A DNA stretch of 64,000 bases from Branchiostoma floridae. Taxonomy: Eukaryota > Chordata > Leptocardii > Amphioxiformes > Branchiostomatidae. Shown here in pieces: positions 13,101 through 24,900 of this stretch. The translations under genes and the position numbers were made by a program. Location of the stretch: contig NC_049989.1 in NCBI RefSeq assembly GCF_000003815.2, positions 5,113,227 through 5,177,226 on the forward strand, written 5' to 3'. The notes under the pieces are model-generated. The model saw nothing but the letters and a program-made list of their open reading frames with translations, searched no databases and was not told where the DNA came from. Numbering within the stretch: position 1 is the first letter of the stretch; each line of letters starts with the position of its first letter.

Positions 13101-14014
13101 CCCCGCTTGTCGTCAAGATCGGTGGCAACATAGTGGTAGAGATCGAGCTCCTGAACTCTGACCCTGATCTCAGCATCATGGTGGAGGACTGTATGACCAC
13201 GGACACGCCCGCTAACACTGGTGGGGGGTACCGGTGGCAGATCATTCAGGAGGGGTGAGTCTGTGTTTTGTTTTGTTTATTAGGTTGGAAAAAGTACACA
13301 CACTTGGTACACGATGCAGAGTCATTGTGGTGCTTTTAGTCACTGCAACTACATGTACAGTACAGCATATATAAAGGAGGGTGCCCTACTTTTTTCTAAA
13401 ATTATATTTAGGGCCTCCTCTCCTCTGATACACAAAAAACAAAAGTACATATGGCGGTTGGGAGAGAAAAATTATTTTGGGGCAATACTGTTTTCAAATA
13501 CTCAACATGCTAAACTTATATGTGAAAATGGACTAAGAAGGTGCGTAATGCTGTTGACATGCCAAGCATTAAAACAAGCCTACATGTTGTTTCCCAGGTG
13601 CGGTGTGGACCCCACCTACCACCAGCTAGCCGCCCCACGCCACTCGGCCGAAAGGTTCAAGTTCCAAGCCTTCAACTTTGTCAGTGATGTCACCAGGGTC
13701 TACCTGCGGTGTGGTGTCCTCGTCTGTAGGGCTTCTCAACCAGGGAACAGGTGATGAATTGTACCTTTCTTCTATTTGATCTCTGAATACATGCCGAAAG
13801 GGAATATGGTAACATTTTCTGCCCGTTCTGAAACACTTAGGATATCAGAAATAAAACTCTGACTTCCACCATATCTAACAGGTGCGCCCGTGGGTGTGTC
13901 AGACCAAGGAGGTTGAAAAGAGGAATGAGATCAGTGGTGAACCTTGATGATGTCATCATCCACGTCATCTCTGGCCCTCTTGTTCTCCTGCTACAGACGA
14001 CACCGCGACCCTAA
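7114..14014 (+). CDS. Secreted LDLa - vWA - ZP domain protein
   Basis: Exons: 7114-7207, 7755-7974, 8359-8465, 8897-about 9049 (or 9031), 9386-9608, 9968-10127, 11024-11196, 11431-11570, 11823-12007, 12541-12758, 13060-13254, 13598-13750 and 13882-14014. Phases agree throughout; the product is about 711-717 residues. The start gives a hydrophobic signal peptide (LILTLLFNNLVLCA). Next come an LDL-receptor A-like module (VPSLWVCDGTADC...SEDESAC), a Cys-rich segment, and a vWA domain with a full MIDAS set (DGSAS, the T of GTETG, and ITDG). A ZP domain spans 11823-13750, and a furin-type RLKR site is followed by a short hydrophobic tail (VISGPLVLLL). Members of this class are exported and can polymerise through ZP modules; adhesion or matrix function is inferred. 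The exon-4 donor is weak, and the intron after 12007 uses a GC donor. Confidence 0.85.
9609..9845. repeat. (GT)n-rich microsatellite
   Basis: An imperfect TG/GTGTG-rich stretch lies in the intron just after the vWA exon donor at 9608/9609. Long apparent reading frames across it (Val/Cys-rich) are artefacts of the repeat. Confidence 0.8.
10581..10597 (+). promoter_or_regulatory. RE1/NRSE-like 17-mer
   Basis: TTCAGCACCAAGGACAG: both half-sites of the vertebrate RE1 (TTCAGCACC and GGACAG) are exact with the 2-bp spacer. It lies in an intron of the vWA/ZP gene, inside the duplicated segment. Confidence 0.4.
10684..10754 (+). pseudogene. Truncated, frameshifted copy of the second vWA-half exon
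   Basis: This 71-nt block has an intact acceptor (CCCCAG) and reads IAIVITDGKNNPESRVG like the real exon at 11024-11196. One G is missing in the G-run, and similarity stops after GACCTG. Splicing it in would shift the frame and lose the rest of the vWA domain, so it is a broken exon copy, not a usable alternative exon. Confidence 0.8.
10922..10938 (+). promoter_or_regulatory. RE1/NRSE-like 17-mer (duplicate)
   Basis: Identical 17-mer in the second copy of the tandem intron-exon duplication. It is kept while much of its surroundings diverged. Confidence 0.4.
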
Positions 14015-14843
14015 GGACAAGTGAGTCCAAACTGCCAAAACAGACTTGTTTTGCATACTTTATATATTATAGCGATGATACTGTTTTTTGGGCCTTAGTG
14101 GTATTCAAGTAAAAGTCCATTCCACGCCAGTTCATCGCCAAATTGATTAATTCCATGGCCCCAGCAGACTAGTTTAATTGCATCCGCCATTGTAGAGTTC
14201 ATCACTCATTAATCCATTGTCTCTGGGTATACCTTGTTTGTGGAAAGATTTTACTGTCCAATGTGTTTTGAAATGATTTTTCTTTTGCTCTATGCAGATT
14301 GGAGACTACTGAAGCTTGATATTCGTGACATGACAACTGCTCTCGGATTGAATGAAGAGTTCGACAACCAATGAAGATATTTCTCAAGAATTCGACCAAA
14401 TGTGCATAAATGAATCTAGATTTATATGATAAAATACTATTCATATAACTGTCATTCTGTTGAGTAATAATAATGATGAACTTGCATGGAGATAAATTTC
14501 AGAGTTTGTGTCTTTCATGTATATATGTGTGTTTTCTAACTAAACACTAAACACATAAGAACATTTACCTCTTAGAAGACCCACAAATTTCATGAACTGC
14601 TTATTCAAATTTCCCGCCTAGTTCAAATTAAATTCTATTTCTTCAATTTGCCATCACCTACCAACAGACATGCCAAATATCATCAACAACAGTTATTTTG
14701 TTCACAGGCAAACAGACAGACACACACACACACACACAAACATAACCATCTCAGCCAGAGTATATGTATTCTTCACATCTGCCAATTTTACTGCCACTTC
14801 ACAATCTATAACAGTTGCCTCTTAGGGTATTTGGGTATTTACT
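14015..14843. other. Spacer between two convergent genes
   Basis: This holds the 3' UTR sequences of the vWA/ZP gene (+) and DPH1 (-). A GTGAGT donor at 14031 and a CTATGCAG acceptor near 14298 suggest an intron in the 3' UTR of the plus-strand gene, or an alternative C-terminal splice form. A short (CA)n run sits near 14720. No other gene is visible. Confidence 0.5.
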
Positions 14844-17800
14844 TTACTGTTGTGCATTTTTTGAACACGACTCATTTCCACAACATGATTTCTTCAGAGC
14901 ATACTGTGCCAGGTTTTCAACATCAGGTTTTCTATCAGTTCTGTTATCACACGAGCTTGTTGGGGTAGTCTCCTGCGGACTTGACGTTGGCTTCGCTGTA
15001 ACAGTTCTTTTCTGTCGGACGGGACGTGGCGGCCGGTGCTTCTCGTTATTCACAGTCCAGGGCCCCAGGCTGGAGTTAGCGTAGTAGTCCATGGGATAGG
15101 TGTTCTGCCAGGATATAGCATCAAGTGCAACTGAGGCCTGGGAGAAATAAGAGAACATGATTCAAACAAAACGAACATTACACATATGTATATACAATAA
15201 GGTAATAAGAGATAGAGGACTCCACCCAAAAGTAAGAGCACTGAGGATGATAGCGATGATGTATTGCGCATATAGGGAATCACGTAAACACATGCATACA
15301 CAAGGATACACATGCACACACAAGGACACATGCTCAAATATGTAAGTGCTAAGATACTATGCTAGAGATGGACTCTCTCTCGGACGGACAGAAAGATATA
15401 TATATAAGATTTCCACACCTCGTAAGGTGAGAGGAGAGGCTTGGTGAATGCTGTTCCCCAGTCTATGGACAGTCGTGGACATGCCACCTGGATCCATCTG
15501 CAGAAACAACATTAATGTGGACATCTTAACTTTTACTGGAGACAAGCTGGAAACAGATAGAGATCCATCTCATGTACTTTAACAGAGATTGTTTTACTGA
15601 AAATGCTAGGGCAGCAAAATGATTTGTTCCACCTTTATGATTGAACAGGTTAAGCAAAAGATACACACAGACAGATTGATATAGATAAATATAGAAATAA
15701 CTTACGCGTCTACGTCTGAGAACATGTTGAGTTTGTCTGGGAAGACTTCTGACAGTAAGACTGTGACATACTCCTTACCACACTGCTGTAGCTTCTCTCC
15801 AATGTGCTGTAACAGTGGACACAAGAAATCCTCATCATACATACTATCAAACCTGCAGCTGGTACATAAAAATTCCACAGCTTACGAGGGGCGTTCAAGA
15901 AGTAATCCACCTGACCCACTTCCAGTTGTCTGATCTAGATGAAATTTTGCATATGTAATGATTCATATCTCTATGGGTTATGTTGCAAAAAACAGCTCTG
16001 AACTAATTTTGGTTTTTGATTTAAAGGTGTTTGAACTGAGTCAGGTGTGAAATGGACCAGGTGTGAAATGGAGCCAGTTGAGTGTCGCGCAGTGATCCGG
16101 TTTTTGTATTTGAAAGGACGCATACCAAATGAGACTTTTGATGAAATAAAAGAAACTTATGGTGATGATTCCCCATCATATGACCTTGCAAAACGCTGGC
16201 ATTGTGAATTCAAACATGGCCGGAAGTCTGTGGAAACAGCTCCCAGACCTGGTCGTCCCTCTTCTGCCATTGATGAGGCATCTGTTGCAGGACCAACCTG
16301 GGGCGTCCTACAAAAACGGTGTATAGAGCTGCATCAAACGATGGTAGAAAATGCATAACTCTGGGTGATTCCTATGAAGAGAAAGACTAATAACTGCACC
16401 AAGTTTCATTAATCTCCTCCTTTGGGAAATGGGTCAGGTGGATTACTTCTTGAACGCCCCTCGTATAACCTTAAGCTAAGTGTATCTCTATACTGGTACA
16501 GTACTGATACTGATACTGAGACATTTGGAACCTGTACTTTTTCCTGTACTAGTACTGTGCTGTACTGTGTGTGATCCTGAAGCCCTACATCATAGTTTAC
16601 TTGAACAAATAATCTTCAGAGTTAACCTGAACAAATGATAAACACATCATCCAACAAAACCTGATTCCTTACCTCCAGGACCTTAGGAGACCCCTGTCTG
16701 CCCAGGGTACCCAGGATCAGCCCAAACTTGTTCCCCTGTGCAGCTGTCTGGATGGCCTGGTGTCTGTTGTGGTGCATTAGGTCAATGTCATAGTACTCAC
16801 GGGAGAACACCTTACTGTAGGGGTCATACCTGTGCATGGGGGGAGAGAGGTACATACAGCAGATGAACAGGGAATAATTGCATTATGTTTCTCCTATAGC
16901 AGCACTTCCTAGCAGAACAGACCTAAAGTGCAGTCAGAGACTATAAACTGGTACAGTACATGTAGTTTCAAATTCAGTTCAATCTCTGCAAATCACTGGA
17001 TGATATAGGAAGATTATACATGAGGATTACTGCAGTTAGTGACTTCATCATCTTCTACCAGTTTTTACAGTTTGGGCTTTGAATGTATAGCACTGACTCC
17101 TTCTGCAAGTCCACTCTAGTGACACTGAAGAAGAGTACTGAAAGTCACTCCAGTTGCAGGGATTGACTTGTCTAAAACCGTGGTTTACCTGGACTTCAAA
17201 TCTTCACTAATGTATGAAATGAAGAAATGAAGAAGCTGTTTGAGTCTGACCTGTACGCTGGAACTTCAGGGTTGGCAATCATGATAGCCTCCAGGTGGAA
17301 CCGGCCGTCACCTAGGTAACTGGGGTGGGAGGGCGGCAAGAGGAACAGCATTCAGACATTTCTTCATTTTGCAAAAATTACTTTTGACTCGTTACTGTGG
17401 GAAGCAGTACTTAACATCAAACTATATATATGTGAACACACAAACACTTTGTAAGTGATATAGTGACATATGGTTTTTGTATGTTGTACTCTTTGTAATA
17501 ATCCCTTCTCTTACAATACTGTGTCTTAAATCTAACAACAGATGATTCATCGAACAAGAAATTTATCTTTGCTGGTTACCTATTGACATTTGATACACAT
17601 CCAACCATCAAAGTAAAATGCATACTACCATGATGTTCATTCTGTTATATGCAGCATCTTTTGCTGTTTCTATTATGGGTTTCTCAGGGCTGATATCAAT
17701 TGTCATCTTATCATGGTCATTGATGACCAAAGGGGGCCATATATGGATGGCTAGCGCTGTTTCTGTTCCTAGATACAAGCTAGTACCACTCACATGATGG

Positions 17801-20800
17801 CATCCGTGTCCTGTAGTCTGGGGGCAGTACAGCCCAGGATCTCCCCTGGGGACAGGGGTTTGGACTGGGGAACATGAACTTTGTAGTCTGTACTCAGCTC
17901 TTGCTTAGCAGCCTGTGGGAAAGGAAAACAAAATGGGTGATCAAAAACTAGACACATTTAAACTACATAACTATGAATGTGGTTCTATCTTCCCACCACT
18001 TTTGATTCACTTCTGATGTCATAGCACTTCCAGTTTCAGGAAAGTCTGCACATGTACAGTGAATGAGACATTTGATGAACTGCGGCGAGATCAACTGAAA
18101 ATTCATGATTCCTCTGTGAGGGAACAAAGCTTTTACGACTTAAAAGTCAGGAAACCAAGAAGTTTAGTAGTGTAGGTACCATTTGATTACTACCAGCCCT
18201 GGTAGTAATTGGTAGCCTGGAGTCCAGCCTTGTTCGCTTTAGTCTGCTCCTGAAGAACTAAAGCGAACAAGGCCGGACACCAGGCTAAGTAATCAGATGA
18301 TACCCAGGCTAGTAGATTAGGACCAAAAGATGCCTCCTATATCAGCACCCTCTGGCAGAACTTACCTGAAGTGCAGCCACAAACTGTATGGTGCTGACCA
18401 GTGCCAGGGAGGAGGGAGGGCTGAAGTTGTGCTTCACGGTCTCAATGAAGTGCATGGTGTCGATCTTAATGTCCACAAACACATACAGCATCTTCATCCC
18501 AGAGGTGGTATCAATGGGAACTGTATAACACAGGGAAAAAGAAATTTTTGCAAAAAAAATGAAAACGGGAATAATGAACCTTGCAGCTTGCTGTAAAGAG
18601 GGTCAATATACATGCATCTTGGTAGGATAGCCATGAAATGATTCTAGATCTTGAGAAAGACATACCCATAATGTCCAAACAATTTGAAATGATCAGAGGT
18701 CTTAGACTTTGTTCTCCTGACCCTTTGTTTGTCATGAAATGCAGTTTATCATGTTATTTCTTTGACTTTGACTTTATTCAGATCCACTTTTAGCTATTAC
18801 AAAACAATTCTGCCAACTAACATCCTAAAATGCCATAGAGTACTTACTTATAGCAAACTATCAGAATGACTACACTTGCCAATTCCAATTATGCATTAAA
18901 GGATAGCACTACCTACTCTATATACTGATCGGTTCATCATAGTAGTAAAAACAAGAATGAAAGATGGAATAAATGGATGGATGAAAAATAGATGAATGAA
19001 GATAAATAAGGAGAAAATAAATAGGTGAATAAATGAAAGAAGATAGACATCAGTGTGTAAGTAAGTGTGAGCAAGGATGTTATAGAAAGAGTAGAAAGTT
19101 TCCTTACTGAGGCAGCTGTGCCCATAGTGCACCATGAGGCCGGCACCCAGAGCCTTAGCAGTGAAGTCATCCACACAGCAGGCACCGTATGTCACATCTC
19201 CCATTATCAGGGTGTCTGCTTCTGTAAATCTGACAAACAAAGAAGAAAAATATATACTCTAATCCCAATCTTTTCGGTGCAATGGCTGTGTGGGTAGGGT
19301 GTTTGCATTGCATTCGGTAGGTCGAGTTATACCAAAGACTTAAGAAATGGTACAGCTTTCTCTGCTAAGCACTCAGCATTCGGGAAAGAGTATGGAAGTG
19401 AAACCCACTACTATAGTGATTGCACAAAGTTGTGTCGCCAAGGGCTACTGAAATGGAGATGGATGGTGCCCTATCAGGGCATAATTGGGAAGGACTTTGA
19501 TGAATCCTAATCTTTGTAGCACAAAAACCTGTAAAACGCTTATGGTACAAATTTTTTTCATTGTTAAAAGCTTAAGGTTCTGCCATTTGCTGTGCCTTCT
19601 TTTTACTCTCTGTTTATTTACTTGCAAGTGTTACAAAACACTAAACAGGCTCACAGGCAGCGTAGCTGATTACACTAGTTAACATTAATTTACTCTTAAT
19701 TAATGTAAATACTAGTGACCAAATGTAAAGGCTGTCAGAAGAATTCCATGTCTGCGTCAAATAAGATTCCTCATTTTGTGGTATCGTCCTGTTTCTGGAA
19801 AAGTTAGTCACTTGAAAAACAGAAGAAAGGACAAACCTTTCTATGATGTCTGCTATGGTGGTTGCAAACATCAGGAGACCTTCTGGGAACTGTAAGGCCA
19901 CTGTAAAATGAACAAGAGTTGAACTTTATCATTGTTTAGCATTAGGAGGTATAATGAGCAGGAAAAAGTTGAAATGCTGAATTTTTTTTTTTTACAAAAA
20001 AGCAAGTCAATGATACCTTACAAAGTAACAGCAACAAAAGACACTCACCTCTTTTGGCTCCTGAAGATTTCACTCTCCAAACTGTCTTGAAGATCTCAAA
20101 GTTGTAGTTTGAAGGCAACTGAAACAGGCAATGAAAATTGACTAGTAACCACTTTCATTATACTAATCCTAGAAAAAATGACCTCCGTGTGTAGTGTAAC
20201 GTTACATACATACTGTCAAAGTCATATAGATCCCTAATGAAGCTGAACTATGCTAAAGGTTTATTGGTCCTCGGGTGACTAAATGATGCCACATCAATAC
20301 AATTAGCGATGCCCCTCCCCCACCTGTTTGACTGCCTGCTGTAGTTCCACATTGTTGAGGATGTCCTCTGGGATCTGATGTGCCAACCGTGCTGTAGCTC
20401 CACCTGTTAAGCACACATGGAAACGCAAAAAATAGTCATGTTGTTACTTTTATTGTGTTGTCACTTAAAACTTTATAATCTATATGCTTCAACTGTGTTG
20501 CTGTTGTTGTCCTTATTCAACCTCTACCATTTGATACACTTGTCTCTAGCTGCTAGGTTACACTGGGTTCAATTTACTATTATTTAGTGCAGGTAAACTT
20601 TCTTGGTTTCGCTTTTAACGCTACATTTCCAATCACGCAAAAAAAGAAAACGTACGCCCCCCTCCCACCCTATGCACGCACGTACACGTTCATATGCATA
20701 CATATCATCACAATCGACATTTCATACAGCAAGATACAATCGTTGATATGTACTATATCATTGTTACCCATACCCTTTGGTCCTGTAAATCTCCTCCTCT

Positions 20801-20867
20801 TTTCCGCTGAAGTTTTCGCGGAAATTACTTTAGGATCGCACAGTTCTGAACCGGAAACGGCAGCCAT
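14844..20867 (-). CDS. DPH1: 2-(3-amino-3-carboxypropyl)histidine synthase subunit 1 (diphthamide biosynthesis)
   Basis: Twelve exons (high to low): 20774-20867, 20324-20403, 20049-20118, 19837-19900, 19108-19229, 18366-18520, 17794-17912, 17251-17319, 16673-16829, 15706-15806, 15419-15497 and 14844-15137. They total 1404 nt, 467 residues, all in phase; human DPH1 is about 443. With DPH2 it forms the radical [4Fe-4S] enzyme that transfers aminocarboxypropyl from S-adenosylmethionine to a histidine of elongation factor 2. Recognisable blocks are [81 protein letters not shown] and SLGPWTVN. The cluster-type cysteines are expected in GACCVDD, GCTAP and ACPRL, and all are present. The tail after SLGPWTVN is longer than usual and ends in a Cys-rich segment (CCGNESC). 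Identification is secure. Confidence 0.97.
15885..16463 (+). mobile_element. Internally deleted mariner-type element (579 bp) in a DPH1 intron
   Basis: Perfect 34-bp terminal inverted repeats (15885-15918 and 16430-16463, beginning CGAGGGGCGTTC) are flanked by TA on both sides (15883-15884 and 16464-16465), the target duplication of Tc1/mariner elements. Inside is only the N-terminal DNA-binding part of a transposase. The catalytic region is missing, so it is non-autonomous. It lies antisense to DPH1, in the intron between exons 9 and 10. Confidence 0.93.
16068..16358 (+). pseudogene. Remnant of mariner transposase, helix-turn-helix part only
   Basis: The reading frame from ATG 16068 gives about 96 residues. 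The first about 65 match the Mos1/SETMAR-like DNA-binding region ([16 protein letters not shown], then [12 protein letters not shown] and a PRPGRPSSA linker). After EASV the protein joins an unrelated stretch and stops, showing a deletion of the whole D,D-D catalytic domain. Confidence 0.88.
18213..18287. repeat. Short hairpin (MITE-like) inverted repeat
   Basis: Arms of 31 bp (18213-18243 and 18257-18287) pair with few mismatches around a 13-bp loop. The core CTGGAGTCCAGCCTTGTTCG recurs inverted near 46.5 kb, so it is a dispersed repeat. It lies in the DPH1 intron between exons 6 and 7. Confidence 0.75.
19276..19500 (+). mobile_element. tRNA-derived SINE copy, degenerate
   Basis: It begins GGTGCAATGGC, continues through GCATTCGGTAGGTCG and ATACCAAAGACTT, and ends AAGGGCTACTGAAA...GGGAAGGACTTT. 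The same ordered blocks occur at 33354-33654, where tRNA-like A-box and B-box sequences are clearer. It lies in the DPH1 intron between exons 4 and 5. Confidence 0.7.
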
Positions 20868-21911
20868 GTTCTAGCAGACGATGCCTCTGCAGTGCGGAGC
20901 AAAATGGCTAGGTGACGTTGCAACATAGAATAACTTTATTGCACTATACTCGTAACGTTGCCACCTTTGTGTTACCGTTACATTGAACTGAATTCAGTGG
21001 AATGAATTTTTTTTCCATCAGACGAAACATCTTTCTAGATGTTCATTCAAATTCATTCTCATATAATTCTGTTTCCAAAATTGCAAAAGAAGTGTGTTAA
21101 ACAACGCAGTAACGTTATAGTCTCTATAATAATGTTGATATAAAGATCACTAACGTTACCAATTCAAGGTTATAAAGACAACTTTATGAGAACTTATTTA
21201 CTTGAACAATACATAGTGTGTTCTCCTTCTTATGTATTTTTATTTTAAGTAAATACACTAACGTAACCAGAAAATTTAAGGTTATAAAGACACCTTTAGG
21301 TTCAATATATAAAGACACCTTTAGGTGCGCTGCAGTTGTAAGTTGAAGTAGTCATTACTGAATTCAAAACTCAAATGAATAATACATACATCCATTTACA
21401 CATAATTTCACCAGGTTATATAAAAAGAAAGCCCCTGAAATCCTCCATTTTCCCAAGCGATGATAGAGCCCGTGATACTACACTTGCACTTGTCCTCAGC
21501 TGACCCGCATGGTGTCCCACGCCATTGACGTCACGTTTACGAGACCGCAACAGAACGAACCCGTTCTCCCAGAATGCAAATGAATATTAACAACGAGCCT
21601 TAAGCCTTAAGGCTATTTCACCATCGATATCGTATGCAACAATAGCTCTTTTGATACCATAAAATATCATCGAGTCTATATTTTCTGGCTGTGTAATTGT
21701 GGAGCTAACAGATAAGAAACGATCGGGCGGGTGAAAGTTCATTCCGAGTCCATGTGTCAAGTGTTACATGCAGAGAGACGGGTCAACTAAGAAGGACGGC
21801 ATCGCGACAAGGTGAGACCGGGGCGGCGGCACCTTGAATCACATTCAGGGACTGCCCTAGCATTGTGTTTGGCGATGCTTTGTTCTCCAGTCGCCAGACC
21901 AGCCTTCCACC
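20868..21911. other. Divergent spacer between DPH1 and sulfotransferase
   Basis: The start codons are 1,044 bp apart and face away from each other. The 5' half is AT-rich with simple local repeats (AAAGACACCTTTAGG occurs twice near 21290-21325). The 3' half is richer in CpG and should contain the sulfotransferase 5' UTR. A palindromic CRE is at 21526. No coding exon is visible. Confidence 0.6.
21526..21533. promoter_or_regulatory. Palindromic cAMP response element TGACGTCA
   Basis: A perfect TGACGTCA lies 386 bp upstream of the sulfotransferase start and about 660 bp from the DPH1 start. Its position in the divergent spacer makes CREB/ATF binding plausible. It is an 8-bp motif, so chance occurrence cannot be excluded. 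Confidence 0.4.
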
Positions 21912-24900
21912 ATGCCGGTTCTACACAGAAACCATTCCGTAGTTCCCCTCCAACCGTCTGACTATAGGGAATATCAGGGAGTCATGTTTTCGGCGCTATA
22001 TCCGCCTGAAGACATCAGAGCACTTCAGGGATTTCAAGTTCGGGACGACGACGTTTTCATCGCGAGCTATCCACGGTCAGGTGAGAAAATGTTTGGTAGC
22101 ACTCGAAGAACCAGCAATAATTTGTACGACTGCGTGGCGTTAATTAATTGAAGCTAATTTCAAGTCGTAACGTTAAGTTTGTTTAACGCTACACTTTGCT
22201 GAAGCTTGAAACAGCAGTAACATGAACAAGTCTTCGATTAGGTAAGGATTCTGTAATTTGTAACGATACCTCCTTTTCCAACAACAAAATCTAACCAGGT
22301 GCAACTGTGTACAAAGTGCATAGTCTCACCAGTAGAACGTTGCACGGCACCGTTATGAGTGCAGTTTCCGATCATAACAGATGTACGAATTTAGCTCATA
22401 TTAGGCCGAACTATTCGTAAAATTACATTCATCATCTAATTGCATAAACTGTCGTCTAACGGCGTTTCTCACAAGTGCTTGATCATGGCGGCTGCACATG
22501 TTATTAGTGATACACATTTTGCTATATTATATAACCATAGTAACATATGTATGGTCAAAAACTCACCAGATTAATATTGCTAGTTCTAGTACATGACCAA
22601 CAAAGGATGCACATACCACGAATTGAGTCTGTAGTAATGGCAACAAAAAATTAAAAATGGTCAAATTTTTCACAGTGCTATTCTTGTGTTCGATTTCGCA
22701 CGACCACAGTATAACTATGATGTTAAAACGTTCCCCATACAAATAAAGCTGTTGATAGAAAATATAGCATTTCAAACGTATTGTAAGCAAAGGGCAATGT
22801 GAAATCATGTCTACATTTAAATGTGCTCTAGAGTTATTAGTTATATATGGCAACAACAGTAAAAATCCCCTGAACAACGGCTTAAAATCTGCGATCCTGT
22901 TGATATAGACGGTGGTTACACATCCAGGTGATACGATGTTCATGATAACAGTTACTCAACAAACTAGATGATTTTTGTCCAAAATCTATCCAGGTGCTTC
23001 AGTAACTATTATTTGCATATCTTGTGTATGATATACAGTGAATATCCCATCCCCAGATGGTGGTACTCTACCACATGGACAATGATTTACATGATGCGTA
23101 TGTAAAATTGGCTACACAGCACGAGCCAGGGACACTGTATTGAAAATAGCATCCTTGAAAGAACTAGACACATTTGCCACGTGTATGTTTTGTCAAGATA
23201 GAGCTCATTAAAATCCTAGCCATATAAACAACTCACTTCTTTTTTTTTTTTCATTAGTCACTTCTTTACTGATAGCGAAAACACAACGAGGTGAAAATCT
23301 TAAAACATTTCAATGTCTGTGCACCAGAAGAAAGTGAATAATGTTACAGCTCATCGTAGGATTCAGCTTTATTAATATTCAACAACGTCTCACAAACCAA
23401 CGTTACAGGCGTTTCCTTTTTTTCACTCCTATAAATTCAGCTACGCCAAACAAGGTTTATATTTCCGTTCCCAGCGGCCATTGAAACAGTAGCCGGGCGT
23501 AAATTTGGCAAAGGTTAGTGTCCCAGGGCAGGGCATGGCAGTGTCCTCCAGCCAGGCCAAGGTCAGCAACGTAATACATCAGGGTCACGTTCACAAATTG
23601 AATCTCCCTCCATCCGAGATTTCACCCGACTGTTACGTGTTGGAATCACACCTTTGTCTCTTGGTGATGGCTTCAGTGTGCTCAGTTATAACGTACAACA
23701 AGGGCCGTGAACGTAACATCAGTACAATACTGAGGCCCTGAAACTGGGGCGTGTTTGTTCTAACCCGCTGGAACTGTCGTCCTGTATTCGCGCCCTCCCC
23801 ACCCCACGCGTCCTTGTCCCCCCGCTCGCGCGTATGTTTTGTTGCACCAGTAAAAGGGATAAAAACCGGCATCCGTAGAGAGATTGACCCTGACCTTGCG
23901 TAACCTCTGTCCCGTCTGTAAACCCGAACCGATCAGAAAAACATCTAATCTCCTCCACATCCGTCAACACGGGCCTCGGAGGTAAAGAAATACCTGTTAA
24001 ATATTGATGGAGTCGCGGTTTTAAAGACTTGTCAAGGGCGCCATTGATCGAAATACCAAAATCGGAGGCGACTTTCGTGTTATTGGGACTTGACAAATGT
24101 AGATTTCATTTCTTTTATTCATATTTGTATGCAGGTGCGCAAAAACGTGCCCACGTATGAATACTGGGGTGATAAAGGTCGTTTCAAATATACATGTTTG
24201 TCTTGCATGCTCCAAAGCGTTTGGTAAATATACATGGAACGCAGTTTATAGCCTCAAGCCTCAAGTATTCGTCATTGAACGAACACTGTACAATTACAGT
24301 ACGCAAAATCAATTTAACACGGTACGTTATTCTTAAAATCAATAGTTGTACAGATAAACGACGACCGCGCATTGTCACAAAGTTAGTTCTAAGGTATCAT
24401 CAAGAATTTATACCTCGCACACTGCTATATCTCGTTTTTTATGCCGGCGCGCCCATTTAGACATACGAATATGATGCACACGTAATTAAGACTTCGTAAA
24501 CAGACAAAAACTACAAATAGATACAAAGACAACCAATAGTATTATTTGATTTAAGAATGTATGATTAAACAAAATACGTTTGCTATGTATCAAAGATTCT
24601 TTAAAATTCTAGCACGTTTTTCTACCTTTTACCGTTCTGAAGTTCTGAACCGAAAAGGTTGAAAAATTACTTAGATTCACCATACTCCGTAAGTAAGTAA
24701 TTATAAGTACTCTACTTTTGGATTCTACACCCTTAAAGTTTGGTCTGTTAGTCATAGCTATCACCTTCACCAAGAAGGTTATGTTTTCTGTGGCGTTTGT
24801 TCCCGTGTATGTCTGCCTGTAGCTAGCATGCGCATAACTCGAGAAGCTGTGGATGGATCATTCTGGTATTTGTTAGGGAAACGAAGGTCGGGTTCGATTA

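Noticed and set aside
22563-22943. A 126-residue minus-strand frame repeated at 29500-29880
   Set aside because: Its conservation is only due to the duplicated block; the translation has no recognisable domain.
23719-24096. A 125-residue minus-strand frame in sulfotransferase intron 1
   Set aside because: No recognisable domain and several overlapping frames of similar length; likely chance in a GC-richer patch.
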